Shown: in pieces, positions 27,405-35,291 of the stretch | How positions within the stretch are numbered: the first letter of the stretch is position 1 | Layout of the letters: the number at the start of each line of letters is the position of its first letter | NCBI RefSeq assembly: GCF_000244875.1 | Contig: NC_016791.1 | Coordinates: 2,547,001-2,611,000 of the forward strand | DNA from: Clostridium sp. BNL1100 | GTDB lineage: Bacteria > Bacillota > Clostridia > Acetivibrionales > DSM-1351 | Direction of reading: 5' to 3' | DNA: 64,000 nucleotides | Notes under the pieces: model-generated | What the model was told of the DNA's origin: nothing | Databases searched by the model: none | Seen by the model: the letters and a program-made list of their open reading frames with translations, nothing else | Made by a program: the position numbers and the translations under genes

Positions 27405-27791
27405 CTATGGCATCAGTTTTACTACCAGGTCCAGGAGTGATGTTATTATTGGTACTGCCAGAACTACTATGGTAACCTTACCCGCAAGTTCTATTTTGGA
27501 TGCAATTGACGATTCTCCTGCATCTTTGCAAACCTCTGCTCCAAACTCTGCTATATATGCGATTCCGACTATTTTAAGCAAAATAGCAATATATGTTGAG
27601 TCTATATCAGCCTTCTGACTGAAGGTTTTTATAAAATCTATGACTGCGGATAGCTTTACTGCTACAAGCATAAATATGAGAATCCCGGTAATAATGCTGA
27701 CCTGCAAAGCAAGCTCCGGTTTCTGTACCTTTATCACTGATGAAAGTGCTACCGCAACTATACCAATACAAACAATCTGAAGTATGTCCAT
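27405..27791 (-). CDS. spoIIIAD: Stage III sporulation protein SpoIIIAD
   Basis: Membrane protein of 128 residues with four hydrophobic stretches and the family pattern TYIAILLKIVGIAYIAEFGAE and CKDAGESSIASKIELAGK. It lies between spoIIIAC and spoIIIAE and is part of the mother-cell export-like complex. Confidence 0.94.
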   Translation of the reverse strand: MDILQIVCIGIVAVALSSVIKVQKPELALQVSIITGILIFMLVAVKLSAVIDFIKTFSQKADIDSTYIAILLKIVGIAYIAEFGAEVCKDAGESSIASKIELAGKVTIVVLAVPIITSLLDLVVKLMP

Positions 27792-27824
27792 ATCATATGT
27801 ACCCTCGTATCCATAATGCTTTTG

Positions 27825-28019
27825 TTAAAACTGAAACATGGTTTTTACCGCCTCAAAAAGGCCTGCAATCTGTTTTGATACCATTAAAAGTACAACTACT
27901 ATTCCTGCCAGAGTAGTCATCATGGCCTGCTCTTCCCTGCCTGACCTGATTAAAACCTGATTCAATACCGAAACTAATATGCCTATTGCTGCAATTTTAA
28001 ATATGAGATCTACTTCCAT
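27825..28019 (-). CDS. spoIIIAC: Stage III sporulation protein SpoIIIAC
   Basis: 64-residue, two-helix membrane protein: IFKIAAIGILVSVLNQVL and TLAGIVVVLLMVSKQI. The size and the RSGREEQAMM loop match SpoIIIAC. It lies 20 bases after spoIIIAB. Confidence 0.94.
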   Translation of the reverse strand: MEVDLIFKIAAIGILVSVLNQVLIRSGREEQAMMTTLAGIVVVLLMVSKQIAGLFEAVKTMFQF

Positions 28020-28039
28020 AAAACTTCACTCCTTTGTAC

Positions 28040-28558
28040 CTAAAATAATACAACTACTATAGCCAATCCGCTTAATACACCAAGGCTTTTGTACATTTTT
28101 TCATTTTTCTGTCTCATCTGCTCCGCTTTCATTTCCTGAAGTTTCAGTTGGGATGAGACAAGATTTATATTGTTAATCTGGCCTTCCAGATCTGAACTGC
28201 CAAGCATTTTACCGAAGGTAATTAAAATGGCCTTATCTTCCTTATTTAAACCCAGCTTCGAACAAGTGTTCTCTACAGCCTTTTCCCACGCTGTATCTGC
28301 AGTTATTCCGGGCAAGGACAGGTTTTCAGCTGCTTCCTTGAAGAGTAGTGAGGCATCAGTTTTGGAGCTTGTATATATCCTTTCAAAGGACTGTGCCAAT
28401 AAATTTGACAGATAGCTTATCTCATTTGCAAACATTTGCATCAATACCTGAAGCTCTCTTAGCACTTTAGGTCTTTTAGAGCAGTCTGCTGCCAGAGAAA
28501 AGCCCATAAGGCTGGTGGCACATATGAGAAGCGCCGAGCCGATAATTTTTATAATCAT
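28040..28558 (-). CDS. spoIIIAB: Stage III sporulation protein SpoIIIAB
   Basis: Membrane protein with an N-terminal helix (3-22), a cytoplasmic helical domain and a C-terminal helix (about 157-171), resembling type II secretion GspF-like folds. SAADCSKRPKVLRELQVLM-type sequence and LGSSDLEGQINNI are family hallmarks. 172 residues; it probably partners with the SpoIIIAA ATPase. Confidence 0.93.
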   Translation of the reverse strand: MIIKIIGSALLICATSLMGFSLAADCSKRPKVLRELQVLMQMFANEISYLSNLLAQSFERIYTSSKTDASLLFKEAAENLSLPGITADTAWEKAVENTCSKLGLNKEDKAILITFGKMLGSSDLEGQINNINLVSSQLKLQEMKAEQMRQKNEKMYKSLGVLSGLAIVVVLF

Positions 28559-28573
28559 TTTCGCAGCTCCCTT

Positions 28574-29545
28574 CTATGGTGATATTCTGTAGACCGGTGT
28601 CATACCTGAGTCTACAACTTCTTCAAGGGTTCCCGGCCCGTTTCTGGAACTTAGTACTATATACCTTTCAAAGGCTGCGGATTTAATCAAAGAAAGGAGT
28701 TCATCCCTCATTTTTAGCTCTGTTATGTTATAGCCGTGTGCTGAAGCTATTATTTTGATTCCGGAATTTAACACTTTCAGAATAGCATCCCTGTCACCAT
28801 GAGTCCCTATCTCATCCGTAATTATTATTCCAGGTGACATGCTCCTCAAAAGCATTTCCATCCCTAATACTTTTGGACAACCGTCTAAAACATCGGTTCT
28901 ATATCCAACATCACTCTGAGGCACACCTTTACAGCATGCAGCGATTTCAGACCTTTCATCAACTATTCCCACCTTCATACCGTTAAAATCGTATTCTGCC
29001 TCACCGCTACTCAACATTCTGGACAAATCTCTAAGTATGGTAGTTTTTCCGCATTGAGGCGGCCCGACGATAAGTGTGTTATAAATATCTGAGCTGTTTT
29101 TTATTATATATTTTATTATATGTTTTGCACTTCCCTTTACCTCTTTTGCTATACGTATGTTTAGTCCGTTAAAGTCCTTTATATTTCTGATTTTACCTTC
29201 CTGCAATACAACCTTACCGCTGAGTCCTATTCTGTGTCCTCCCCGTAAAGTAATATAACCTGATTTTATTTCGTCCTGATATGCGTAAATGGAATTCTCA
29301 CTCATAAGTTCCAGCGTTTTGACTATCTCTTTTTGGTCCACTATATAAGCCTCGCTCAAAGAACGTGTTAACCGCCCGTTTTGAGTGACAAACCAGTCAT
29401 TTTTTTTATAAAATACCATTAGAGGTTTTCCTGCCCGCAATCGTATTTCTTCCAAATTGTTTAACTCATTAATATGAATTTTTTGAATAACTTCCCTGAT
29501 ACCGGGAATGAGGAAAGGTAATATTTCAAATTGTAAGTTAGTCAT
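28574..29545 (-). CDS. spoIIIAA: Stage III sporulation ATPase SpoIIIAA
   Basis: AAA+/secretion-type ATPase that energises the SpoIIIA channel from the mother cell. Walker A GPPQCGKTT is at 161-169, preceded by GGHRIGLSG; SPGIIITDEIG is the Walker B region. 323 residues is normal. First gene of the eight-gene operon; a 7-bp palindrome lies in its leader. Confidence 0.95.
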   Translation of the reverse strand: MTNLQFEILPFLIPGIREVIQKIHINELNNLEEIRLRAGKPLMVFYKKNDWFVTQNGRLTRSLSEAYIVDQKEIVKTLELMSENSIYAYQDEIKSGYITLRGGHRIGLSGKVVLQEGKIRNIKDFNGLNIRIAKEVKGSAKHIIKYIIKNSSDIYNTLIVGPPQCGKTTILRDLSRMLSSGEAEYDFNGMKVGIVDERSEIAACCKGVPQSDVGYRTDVLDGCPKVLGMEMLLRSMSPGIIITDEIGTHGDRDAILKVLNSGIKIIASAHGYNITELKMRDELLSLIKSAAFERYIVLSSRNGPGTLEEVVDSGMTPVYRISP

Positions 29546-29573
29546 GTGTTAATCACTCCTTGCTTTTCTTTAG

Positions 29574-29591
29574 TTAACACCCTAGTGTTAA
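29574..29591. promoter_or_regulatory. Palindrome in the spoIIIAA leader
   Basis: TTAACAC-CCTA-GTGTTAA lies about 28 bases before the spoIIIAA start codon. It could be a regulator site or a leader hairpin. No clear sigma-E promoter could be picked out by eye. Confidence 0.35.
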
Positions 29592-29678
29592 GAAACTGCC
29601 TGAATCTCAAATAAGAAATTTATTTATTTATATATATTAGGCTTTGTCCAACATTATGACAAAAATAAAAAAAGGTAT

Positions 29679-29720
29679 AAAAAAACACCCGACGATACCA
29701 TTTTTGGCTCTATCGGGTGT
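29679..29720 (-). terminator. Terminator of the lipoprotein/GntR/ABC operon
   Basis: Minus-strand stem beginning ACACCCGATA and ending TCGGGTGT, with the inner GCC/GGT pairing, then a run of seven T. It begins 25 bases past the last gene. Confidence 0.88.
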
Positions 29721-29745
29721 CTTATTTAATCTATATAATTTTCTC

Positions 29746-30192
29746 TTATCTCAATGAAACTTTTTTATTCATAATGCGGCCTGTAGTATAGAAGAGGACA
29801 CATACCATTATTATATCAAATGTATATCCTCCCAGACCAATAACCATATTTGAAGGATTTTGGTTGTTTATGTTATTTATTAAATATCCAACCATATTCT
29901 GTGCAGTTAAAGAAATATCAAAACCGCCGGTCAGGCTGACTGAAATTGAAAAAGGAATTATTATGGTAAGTATAGTCTCTACTATCTTTAGTGCTACATT
30001 TGTAACCAGAAACAATAGAATCGAGGCTCCTGCCGCCCCTAAATTATGAAATCTTGGACGATTTGCCAAGGTTATAGAAAAGTAAATCTGGCTCATTAAG
30101 TACAGTATTGATAAACATACCATAGGTATAATCGCATATATATAATTTCCCATACCATAGCTTTCTATTTCATCCAGAACCGACGACCACAC
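29746..30192 (-). CDS. C-terminal half of an ABC permease split by an in-frame stop
   Basis: 148 residues from a GTG, with about four hydrophobic helices (YIYAIIPMVCLSILYLMS; AAGASILLFLVTNVALKIVETILTIIIP; a C-terminal helix near 120-140). It is in the same reading frame as the upstream ORF at 30205-30570. Only a TGA codon and four sense codons (V-D-G-K) separate them. No clear ribosome site precedes the GTG. The simplest reading is that both are halves of one ABC-2-like permease of about 275 residues. It may be a broken gene, a sequencing error or a real two-part permease. Confidence 0.75.
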   Translation of the reverse strand: MWSSVLDEIESYGMGNYIYAIIPMVCLSILYLMSQIYFSITLANRPRFHNLGAAGASILLFLVTNVALKIVETILTIIIPFSISVSLTGGFDISLTAQNMVGYLINNINNQNPSNMVIGLGGYTFDIIMVCVLFYTTGRIMNKKVSLR

Positions 30193-30204
30193 CTTCCCAT
30201 CTAC

Positions 30205-30570
30205 TCAAAGTCCATACAATGCAACAAAGAAAGCTCCCATACAAATCAGTACACTCAATATCATCCAAATAAATGATACGATTGACTTCGAAACGAGGTG
30301 AAGGTGAGGTTTTAAAGGTAATGTAAAACTTAAGTATCCTTCGTTTGAGTATAAGTTTTTATAAAATCTCATACATATTACTACCAGTGTAACAATAAAT
30401 ACTGCAATTCCAACTAATAGCAGTAGCACTGAAGATGTTACCTTGAACCAACCCAACTCCAGTTTTCCGGCAAGCAAGGACAAACCTGCCAGAACTGCTG
30501 TTATTACATAAAAGAAAGGTATTATTCTTGATGTATCCTTAACCTCATATTTGAATAATTTCCCTAACAT
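30205..30570 (-). CDS. N-terminal half of an ABC permease split by an in-frame stop
   Basis: 121 residues starting MLGKLFKYE, with helices at about 18-35, 45-67 and 95-118 and the conserved YSNEGYLSFTLPLKP loop of clostridial ABC-2 permeases of this type. It overlaps the ATPase gene by 7 bases, so it is translated with it. The frame ends at TGA (30205-30207) right after ALYGL, where related proteins would be expected to go on into an extracellular loop and further helices. Confidence 0.8.
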   Translation of the reverse strand: MLGKLFKYEVKDTSRIIPFFYVITAVLAGLSLLAGKLELGWFKVTSSVLLLLVGIAVFIVTLVVICMRFYKNLYSNEGYLSFTLPLKPHLHLVSKSIVSFIWMILSVLICMGAFFVALYGL

Positions 30571-31262
30571 TTGAACACCTCCTCAAAAAGCTCTTCAACA
30601 GATTTACCATTTTTCTCACGTATATTATCAACAGTATCATCTACCAGAATTCTATTTTTTCCCACCATGATTACCCTATCAAATATTCTTTCAACATCGT
30701 TTATCAGGTGAGTTGAAAGAAGTACTACTGCATCCTCAGAATAATTGTTCAGTATAATATCAAGCATTGCTTTACGTGAAGCGGGATCAAGTCCTCCCAG
30801 AGGTTCATCCAGCAAATATACCTTTGCTTTTCTTGACATTACAAGAATCAACTGAACTTTTTCCTGCATTCCTTTTGACATGCTTTTTATCTTTTGATTT
30901 GGATCAAGCTTAAATTGAGAAAGCATTCTCGTTGCCTTCTCCCGGTCAAAGTCGGAGTAAAAATCTTCAAAGAAGTCCAGAGCATCCTTAGCTCTTAAAT
31001 TATCAGCAAGATATGTTTTCTCCGGCAAGTAGGAAACAATGGACTTCGTGTACTCGTCAGGTACTCTTCCATCAATCAGTACCTGCCCTTCATAATCCTG
31101 TATAATACCTGCAATTATCTTAATCATTGATGTCTTACCGCATCCGTTTGGTCCCAGCAGACCTACTATTGTTCCACTTCTCAAGGATAGAGACACATTG
31201 TCCAGCACCTTTCTGGCCCCATAACACTTATGCAGTGCGTTTATTTCTATTACATTACTCAT
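30564..31262 (-). CDS. ABC transporter ATP-binding protein
   Basis: Nucleotide-binding subunit for the adjacent permease. Walker A GPNGCGKTS, signature SKGMQEKVQL (variant of LSGGQ), Walker B VYLLDEPLGGLDP and the switch STH are present. The ATG at 31262 was chosen for its GGAGG 8 bases upstream; a start at 31283 would add 7 residues. It overlaps the GntR gene end by 8 bases. The variant signature is common in YtrB/BcrA-like exporters. Confidence 0.93.
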   Translation of the reverse strand: MSNVIEINALHKCYGARKVLDNVSLSLRSGTIVGLLGPNGCGKTSMIKIIAGIIQDYEGQVLIDGRVPDEYTKSIVSYLPEKTYLADNLRAKDALDFFEDFYSDFDREKATRMLSQFKLDPNQKIKSMSKGMQEKVQLILVMSRKAKVYLLDEPLGGLDPASRKAMLDIILNNYSEDAVVLLSTHLINDVERIFDRVIMVGKNRILVDDTVDNIREKNGKSVEELFEEVFKC

Positions 31263-31644
31263 TTTTAAGACCTCCTTTTTCAATATCAGCCAATCTGCTT
31301 GATACTACATATATTATTTCTTCTTTCTTATAACCTAGCTTCTTCATCAGGTTGTAATAATTCCCGGTGTATTCTTCAGCCATCTCATCTCGTGCTTTTT
31401 TTATTTTTTCCTCGTCCTGAGAAACATATCTTCCCGATGTTCTTTCGGTATACAGCAAGCCCTCTCTTTCAAGTTCAGAAAAAGCCTTCTGCATGGTATT
31501 GGGATTAACTGAAAACTCTACAGCCAGTTCTCTGACAGATTGAAGTCTTTGCCCTGCTTCCCATACTCCTGAAACAATCTTGAGCTTAACTTCATTCATT
31601 ATTTGAATATATATGGGAACATTAGACGAAAAATCATTAGCCAT
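31255..31644 (-). CDS. GntR-family (YtrA-like) transcriptional regulator
   Basis: 129-residue short GntR regulator without a large effector domain. The winged helix covers IYIQIMNEVKLKIVSG to NPNTMQKAFSELEREGLLYTERTSGRYV, then a short dimerising tail. Such YtrA regulators repress their own ABC transporter operon. A 50-bp palindrome overlapping the operon promoter is the likely binding site. Confidence 0.92.
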   Translation of the reverse strand: MANDFSSNVPIYIQIMNEVKLKIVSGVWEAGQRLQSVRELAVEFSVNPNTMQKAFSELEREGLLYTERTSGRYVSQDEEKIKKARDEMAEEYTGNYYNLMKKLGYKKEEIIYVVSSRLADIEKGGLKNE

Positions 31645-31664
31645 CAGACCATCTCCCCTTGCAG

Positions 31665-32072
31665 TTATTTTTCATTATCTTCACTTGCCTTTCCCCATGT
31701 AATTTTGTAGCTTCCGGAGTGCTTTTCACCTGAAACTTTCAGTTTGTAGTCCCCGGGCTTATCGAGACTTACTGAAAAGGAGGATGTAGGTATATCCTTC
31801 CCTTCATAAACACTGTGGTCCTTTTCATCTGTAATCGACATGTCCAGCTTTCCTGTATTTGAAACAATATCAACATTTACGTCAACGGGATTGCCTTCCT
31901 TTACTTTAATAGAAGTAGCTTTGTATCCGTTAAATTTCTCATAGCTCATGGACATTTGACTGGAAGTACTGATTTCAACCGCTCTTGTGCTACTATAGCT
32001 TCCGTAAGTACATCCGGATAATAAAATTATTGTTAAAACAATTATTAGTAATATGTACTTTTTATTTATCAT
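31665..32072 (-). CDS. Small lipoprotein, first gene of the YtrA-like operon
   Basis: 135 residues with a signal peptide and lipobox LSGC (Cys21), then a beta-rich domain with DKEHSVYEGKDI-like segments and VSLDKPGDYKLKVSGEKHSGSYKITW. It starts with AAGGAGA 8 bases upstream and is 20 bases from the regulator gene. The function is unknown; the ending resembles small sandwich domains of cell-surface proteins. Co-expression with an ABC exporter suggests an envelope or antimicrobial response. Confidence 0.85.
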   Translation of the reverse strand: MINKKYILLIIVLTIILLSGCTYGSYSSTRAVEISTSSQMSMSYEKFNGYKATSIKVKEGNPVDVNVDIVSNTGKLDMSITDEKDHSVYEGKDIPTSSFSVSLDKPGDYKLKVSGEKHSGSYKITWGKASEDNEK

Positions 32073-32084
32073 AGATTTTTCTCC

Positions 32085-32134
32085 TTTAAGTTGTATTATT
32101 GTATTAAGTGATTAATACAATAATACAACTTAAA
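32085..32134. promoter_or_regulatory. 50-bp palindromic operator
   Basis: Perfect inverted repeat: 23-base arms at 32085-32107 and 32112-32134 around the spacer GTGA. Each arm holds two tandem copies of TTGTATTA/TGTATTAA, so it could hold more than one dimer. It covers the -10 element of the lipoprotein operon promoter, which fits repression by the YtrA-like regulator encoded in that operon. Confidence 0.85.
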
Positions 32135-32148
32135 TATACCATTGTCAA
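32120..32148 (-). promoter_or_regulatory. Promoter of the lipoprotein/GntR/ABC operon
   Basis: Minus strand: consensus TTGACA (32143-32148), 17-base spacer, TATTAT (32120-32125). The -10 is inside the palindrome. Confidence 0.8.
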
Positions 32149-32160
32149 TAGCAAAACATT

Positions 32161-32196
32161 AAAAAAGCTTCCAACAAATATTTGTTGGAAGCTTTT
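32161..32196 (-). terminator. Terminator after the CD1247-type gene
   Basis: Perfect palindrome AAAAGCTTCCAACAAAT/ATTTGTTGGAAGCTTTT (32163-32196) followed by T residues on the minus strand, 19 bases past the stop. Confidence 0.88.
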
Positions 32197-32214
32197 AATA
32201 ATAATTATATTAAA

Positions 32215-32631
32215 TTATTCTTCATCATGATCATGTCCGCAGCCGCAACCACATTCATCATCACATTCGCAATCCCATTCCAATTCAATCTTCTCGTGGC
32301 AATGGGGACACTCGATGGTTTCAGCATCTTCATCAATCATTTCAAGATCAACGTCGATTTTTTCGCCACAGTTTGGGCACTCAATTTCTTCAAACTCAAT
32401 GTCATCCTCATCATAAATAAGCTTTTCAATCTCTGCGAGATCCTCATCTATGCTGTCTACCTGCTCACCAAGGTCATCCTGAATTTCCTCAATATCTTCA
32501 ATTGCAAGTGAAATGTCATCAAGTACATCAATCATAGCGTTTAACAGCTTACCTTCATTGGTTGAATCATTAATCTTCATACCCTCTGCCAAACCTTTAA
32601 TGAATGCTACACGTTCGCTTATATAGCTCAT
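32215..32631 (-). CDS. CD1247-type helical protein with C-terminal zinc-ribbon
   Basis: 138-residue acidic protein. The helical N-terminus (SERVAFIKGLAEGMKINDSTNEGKL) matches the CD1247 N-terminal domain of clostridia. A zinc-ribbon follows with CPNCGEKI and CPHCHEKI, and the end is a dense Cys/His/Asp stretch (CECDDECGCGCGHDHDEE). Metal binding is very likely; the role is unknown. It follows efp by 32 bases. Confidence 0.85.
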   Translation of the reverse strand: MSYISERVAFIKGLAEGMKINDSTNEGKLLNAMIDVLDDISLAIEDIEEIQDDLGEQVDSIDEDLAEIEKLIYDEDDIEFEEIECPNCGEKIDVDLEMIDEDAETIECPHCHEKIELEWDCECDDECGCGCGHDHDEE

Positions 32632-32663
32632 ATTTACCTCCTCATTACCACTTCGGTATTTTA

Positions 32664-33224
32664 TTATTTAACTCTTTCCATGTATTCATTTGTTCTTGTA
32701 TCAATTCTTATTATATCTCCAGTGTTAACAAAAAGGGGCACTTTTATAACAAAACCTGTTTCAACTGTAGCAGGTTTTGTTGCACCGGTAGCAGTATCAC
32801 CCTTAAAACCGGGATCTGTTTCTGTTACCTCAAGCTCTACAAATGTTGGAGGCTCGATACCGAAAACATTTCCTTTATGTGAAAGAATCTTTACAATATC
32901 ATTTTCTTTAACAAGATTAAGAGTATTTCCAATTGTTTCCTTGTTTATAGGAAGCTGTTCAAAGGACTCAACATCCATAAAGTAATATAAATCTCCATCA
33001 TTATATAAATACTGCATATCTTTTCTTTCGATATGAGCTTTTGGCATTTTGTCTGTTGGATTGAAAGTTCTTTCAACTGTTGCACCTGTTATTATATTCT
33101 TTAACCTTGTTCTTACGAACGCAGCTCCTTTTCCCGGCTTTACATGTTGGAATTCAACTACCTGAAATATATTATTATCCAATTCAAATGTTACGCCATT
33201 TTTAAAATCTCCAGCTACTATCAT
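32664..33224 (-). CDS. efp: Elongation factor P
   Basis: Relieves ribosome stalling at polyproline. 186 residues, with the N-terminal KOW-like domain holding Lys32 at the tip of the [10 protein letters not shown] loop and two OB domains ([30 protein letters not shown]). The gene order aroQ-peptidase-efp is common in Firmicutes. Confidence 0.97.
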   Translation of the reverse strand: MIVAGDFKNGVTFELDNNIFQVVEFQHVKPGKGAAFVRTRLKNIITGATVERTFNPTDKMPKAHIERKDMQYLYNDGDLYYFMDVESFEQLPINKETIGNTLNLVKENDIVKILSHKGNVFGIEPPTFVELEVTETDPGFKGDTATGATKPATVETGFVIKVPLFVNTGDIIRIDTRTNEYMERVK

Positions 33225-33377
33225 ACCTTACCTCCATAAATATAAAAATGCATAAAACTTTATTTTATCTTTAATACTATCCTAGTTTATATTAAATTAA
33301 TTTTCTCTATTAGGCAAGAAAAATTTTCAATTTAATGATAAAAGTCAATAAATACACCGAAAAAGTCTAATTTTGGC

Positions 33378-34463
33378 TTATATAATAATCAAGTCCTTTT
33401 TAGAACGGGTTAAAACAAGAGGGTTGTCATCCCTGATTATAATGGTATCCTCAATTCTTACTCCTCCAAGTCCCTCCACATAGATACCCGGTTCTACGGT
33501 AACTGCCATATTGTTTTTCAGTATTGTTTCTCCGCTTGGGGACAGGCGTGGATTTTCGTGTATCTCAAGGCCTAAACCATGACCAAGTCCATGCCCGAAT
33601 TTACCTTCAAATCCTTTGCCGTATATTTTATCCCTTGCTATTTTATCTATTTCCTTCCCTGTTTTTCCTTGAACGGCACCTCTCTCTGAAGATAATTGAG
33701 CCTCTAAAACTATATTATAGATATCTACCATTTTTTTATCCGGCTGACCAAGAAAAACCGTTCTTGTTATATCGGAGCAGTAATGGTTATATAATGCGCC
33801 AAAATCCATTGTAATTGTATCACCAATTTCGAGTTTCTTTTCAGATGCTACTCCATGAGGCATGGATGACCTCAGCCCTGATGCAACAATTGTTTCGAAG
33901 GAAGCACCTGATGCCCCTAATTTTTTCATTTGATATTCCAGTTCAGCAGCAACATCAAGCTCTGTAATTCCGGGCTTTATGATACCAAGAACGTAGTTGA
34001 ATGCACCATCTGCAATTTCTACAGCCTTGGTTATAGTATCTGTTTCAAAGGAATCCTTTATACTTCTTAACTTTTCAATAACAGAACCTATTCCCTCCAG
34101 TTCAGTATCCTTGAATTTGCTTCTAAATGATTTGTATTCCGCATAAGTCAGGCTTTCGTCTTCAAAGCCAAGCTTTTTAATTCCTTCTGAGTTTAATATT
34201 TCAAGGATAGAATCTTTTATATCGGTCTTATGCTGAATTATTTCAAACATAGGTGCCTGCTTTGCCGATTGTTCAACGTATCTGAAGTCGGTCAGCAGAT
34301 ATGCTTTTTTATCAGTAATAACAAGGTTTGCCGAGGTACCTGAAAAACCTGACAGATACATATAATTTTCTCTTTTTGTAATCAATGCGCCATCCTGGCC
34401 GAGGTTTTTCAGTTCTTTTCTGAAAGTATCCAACCTATTTGATAATATTTGTTTGTCAACCAT
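33378..34463 (-). CDS. M24-family Xaa-Pro aminopeptidase
   Basis: Metallopeptidase removing N-terminal residues ahead of proline. An N-terminal creatinase-like domain (1-130) precedes the pita-bread domain. Metal ligands are in MDFGALYNHYCSDITRT (two Asp), GHGLGHGLGLEIHE (His), VEPGIYV (Glu) and GGVRIEDT (Glu). 361 residues is typical. Its location next to efp is conserved and may relate to proline peptides. Confidence 0.93.
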   Translation of the reverse strand: MVDKQILSNRLDTFRKELKNLGQDGALITKRENYMYLSGFSGTSANLVITDKKAYLLTDFRYVEQSAKQAPMFEIIQHKTDIKDSILEILNSEGIKKLGFEDESLTYAEYKSFRSKFKDTELEGIGSVIEKLRSIKDSFETDTITKAVEIADGAFNYVLGIIKPGITELDVAAELEYQMKKLGASGASFETIVASGLRSSMPHGVASEKKLEIGDTITMDFGALYNHYCSDITRTVFLGQPDKKMVDIYNIVLEAQLSSERGAVQGKTGKEIDKIARDKIYGKGFEGKFGHGLGHGLGLEIHENPRLSPSGETILKNNMAVTVEPGIYVEGLGGVRIEDTIIIRDDNPLVLTRSKKDLIII

Positions 34464-34495
34464 TTAACTACCTCCATAAATCCCTATTTTTTAAC

Positions 34496-34511
34496 TATAT
34501 ATATATATATA
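34496..34511. repeat. Short TA dinucleotide repeat
   Basis: Eight TA units directly downstream of the aroQ stop. The aroQ end itself forms a short AACCTTTAAAGGTT palindrome. Likely no more than an AT-rich spacer. Confidence 0.6.
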
Positions 34512-34518
34512 TTAACCT

Positions 34519-34947
34519 TTAAAGGTTTGCCGCCGCATGAAGCGCCAATATGTAGCTCATCTTTCCGAATCCGCATATCTGTCCTACACAAACGGGTGCT
34601 ATCATGGATGTATGTCTGAATTCTTCTCTGCTATGTATATTTGAAAGGTGTATCTCTATTGTAGGTATTTCTATTGCCTTTATTGCATCTCTTATAGCTA
34701 TGCTGTAGTGTGTATATGCCCCCGCATTAATTATTACAACATCATATACACCACGTGCTGCATGTAGTTTGTCTATTATTTCCCCTTCATGGTTTGATTG
34801 TATAAAATCTGACTCTAACCCAAGCTCCTGAGATACGATATTAACCTCTTTGGCAATATCCAGCAGTGTTTCGCTACCGTAAACAGCTTTTTCCCTGATA
34901 CCTAACATATTCAGATTAGGCCCGTTTAAAACAAGTATTTTTTTCAT
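34519..34947 (-). CDS. aroQ: 3-dehydroquinate dehydratase, type II
   Basis: Third step of the shikimate pathway. NGPNLNMLGIREKAVYG contains the catalytic Tyr loop, HEGEIIDKLH the middle motif and IEIHLSNIHSREEFRH the catalytic His region. The ATG at 34947 has GGAGG 5 bases upstream; an ATG at 34959 overlaps that site. 142 residues is normal for the dodecameric type II enzyme. Confidence 0.96.
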   Translation of the reverse strand: MKKILVLNGPNLNMLGIREKAVYGSETLLDIAKEVNIVSQELGLESDFIQSNHEGEIIDKLHAARGVYDVVIINAGAYTHYSIAIRDAIKAIEIPTIEIHLSNIHSREEFRHTSMIAPVCVGQICGFGKMSYILALHAAANL

Positions 34948-34976
34948 TTTAACCTCCATTTTTTATCTAATGAACT

Positions 34977-35273
34977 GTTGCAAAACAGAAAGTTTTTCTA
35001 TTTTAACACCGATTCTTCCGTATAAAATTATATCAATGATTGCTTCCAAGATATTTGCAAAAGTTTATAGCGGCTCATCTTTGGATATTTTACCGTCACT
35101 CACATTCATCGTCCATAATTCATTGTGTCGCTAAAACTTACATCGTGTAAGTTTTTCGGTAAAATATCCGTGTTCGCCGGTAAACATCTGCAAATATCTT
35201 TAACCAAGCTTCCATTGATATACAATTTATACTCCAAAGTACAGGTTAGAAAAGATAAAATTAATTTTGCGAC
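34977..35273. repeat. Long imperfect inverted repeat, about 300 bp
   Basis: The gene-free stretch between aroQ and the next gene is almost wholly one inverted repeat. Arms run 34977-35095 and 35157-35273 and share, in order from the outside, GTYGCAAAA, TATAAA, TATCAATG, a GCTT block, GATATTTGCA, GTTTA and GGATATTTTACCG. A further hairpin, AAAACTTAC/GTAAGTTTT, sits in the loop at 35133-35155. No ORF is present. It resembles a small non-autonomous mobile element (MITE) or a large structured RNA; no target duplication was recognised. Confidence 0.75.
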
Positions 35274-35291
35274 ACTCACTTATAAACTACT

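Noticed and set aside
29640-29680. Sigma-E promoter for spoIIIAA
   Set aside because: A partial TCATAAT match is present, but no matching -10 at the proper distance could be defended.
34496-34511. Phase-variable dinucleotide repeat
   Set aside because: Eight TA units lie downstream of aroQ and not in a promoter or coding region, so no switching role is apparent.
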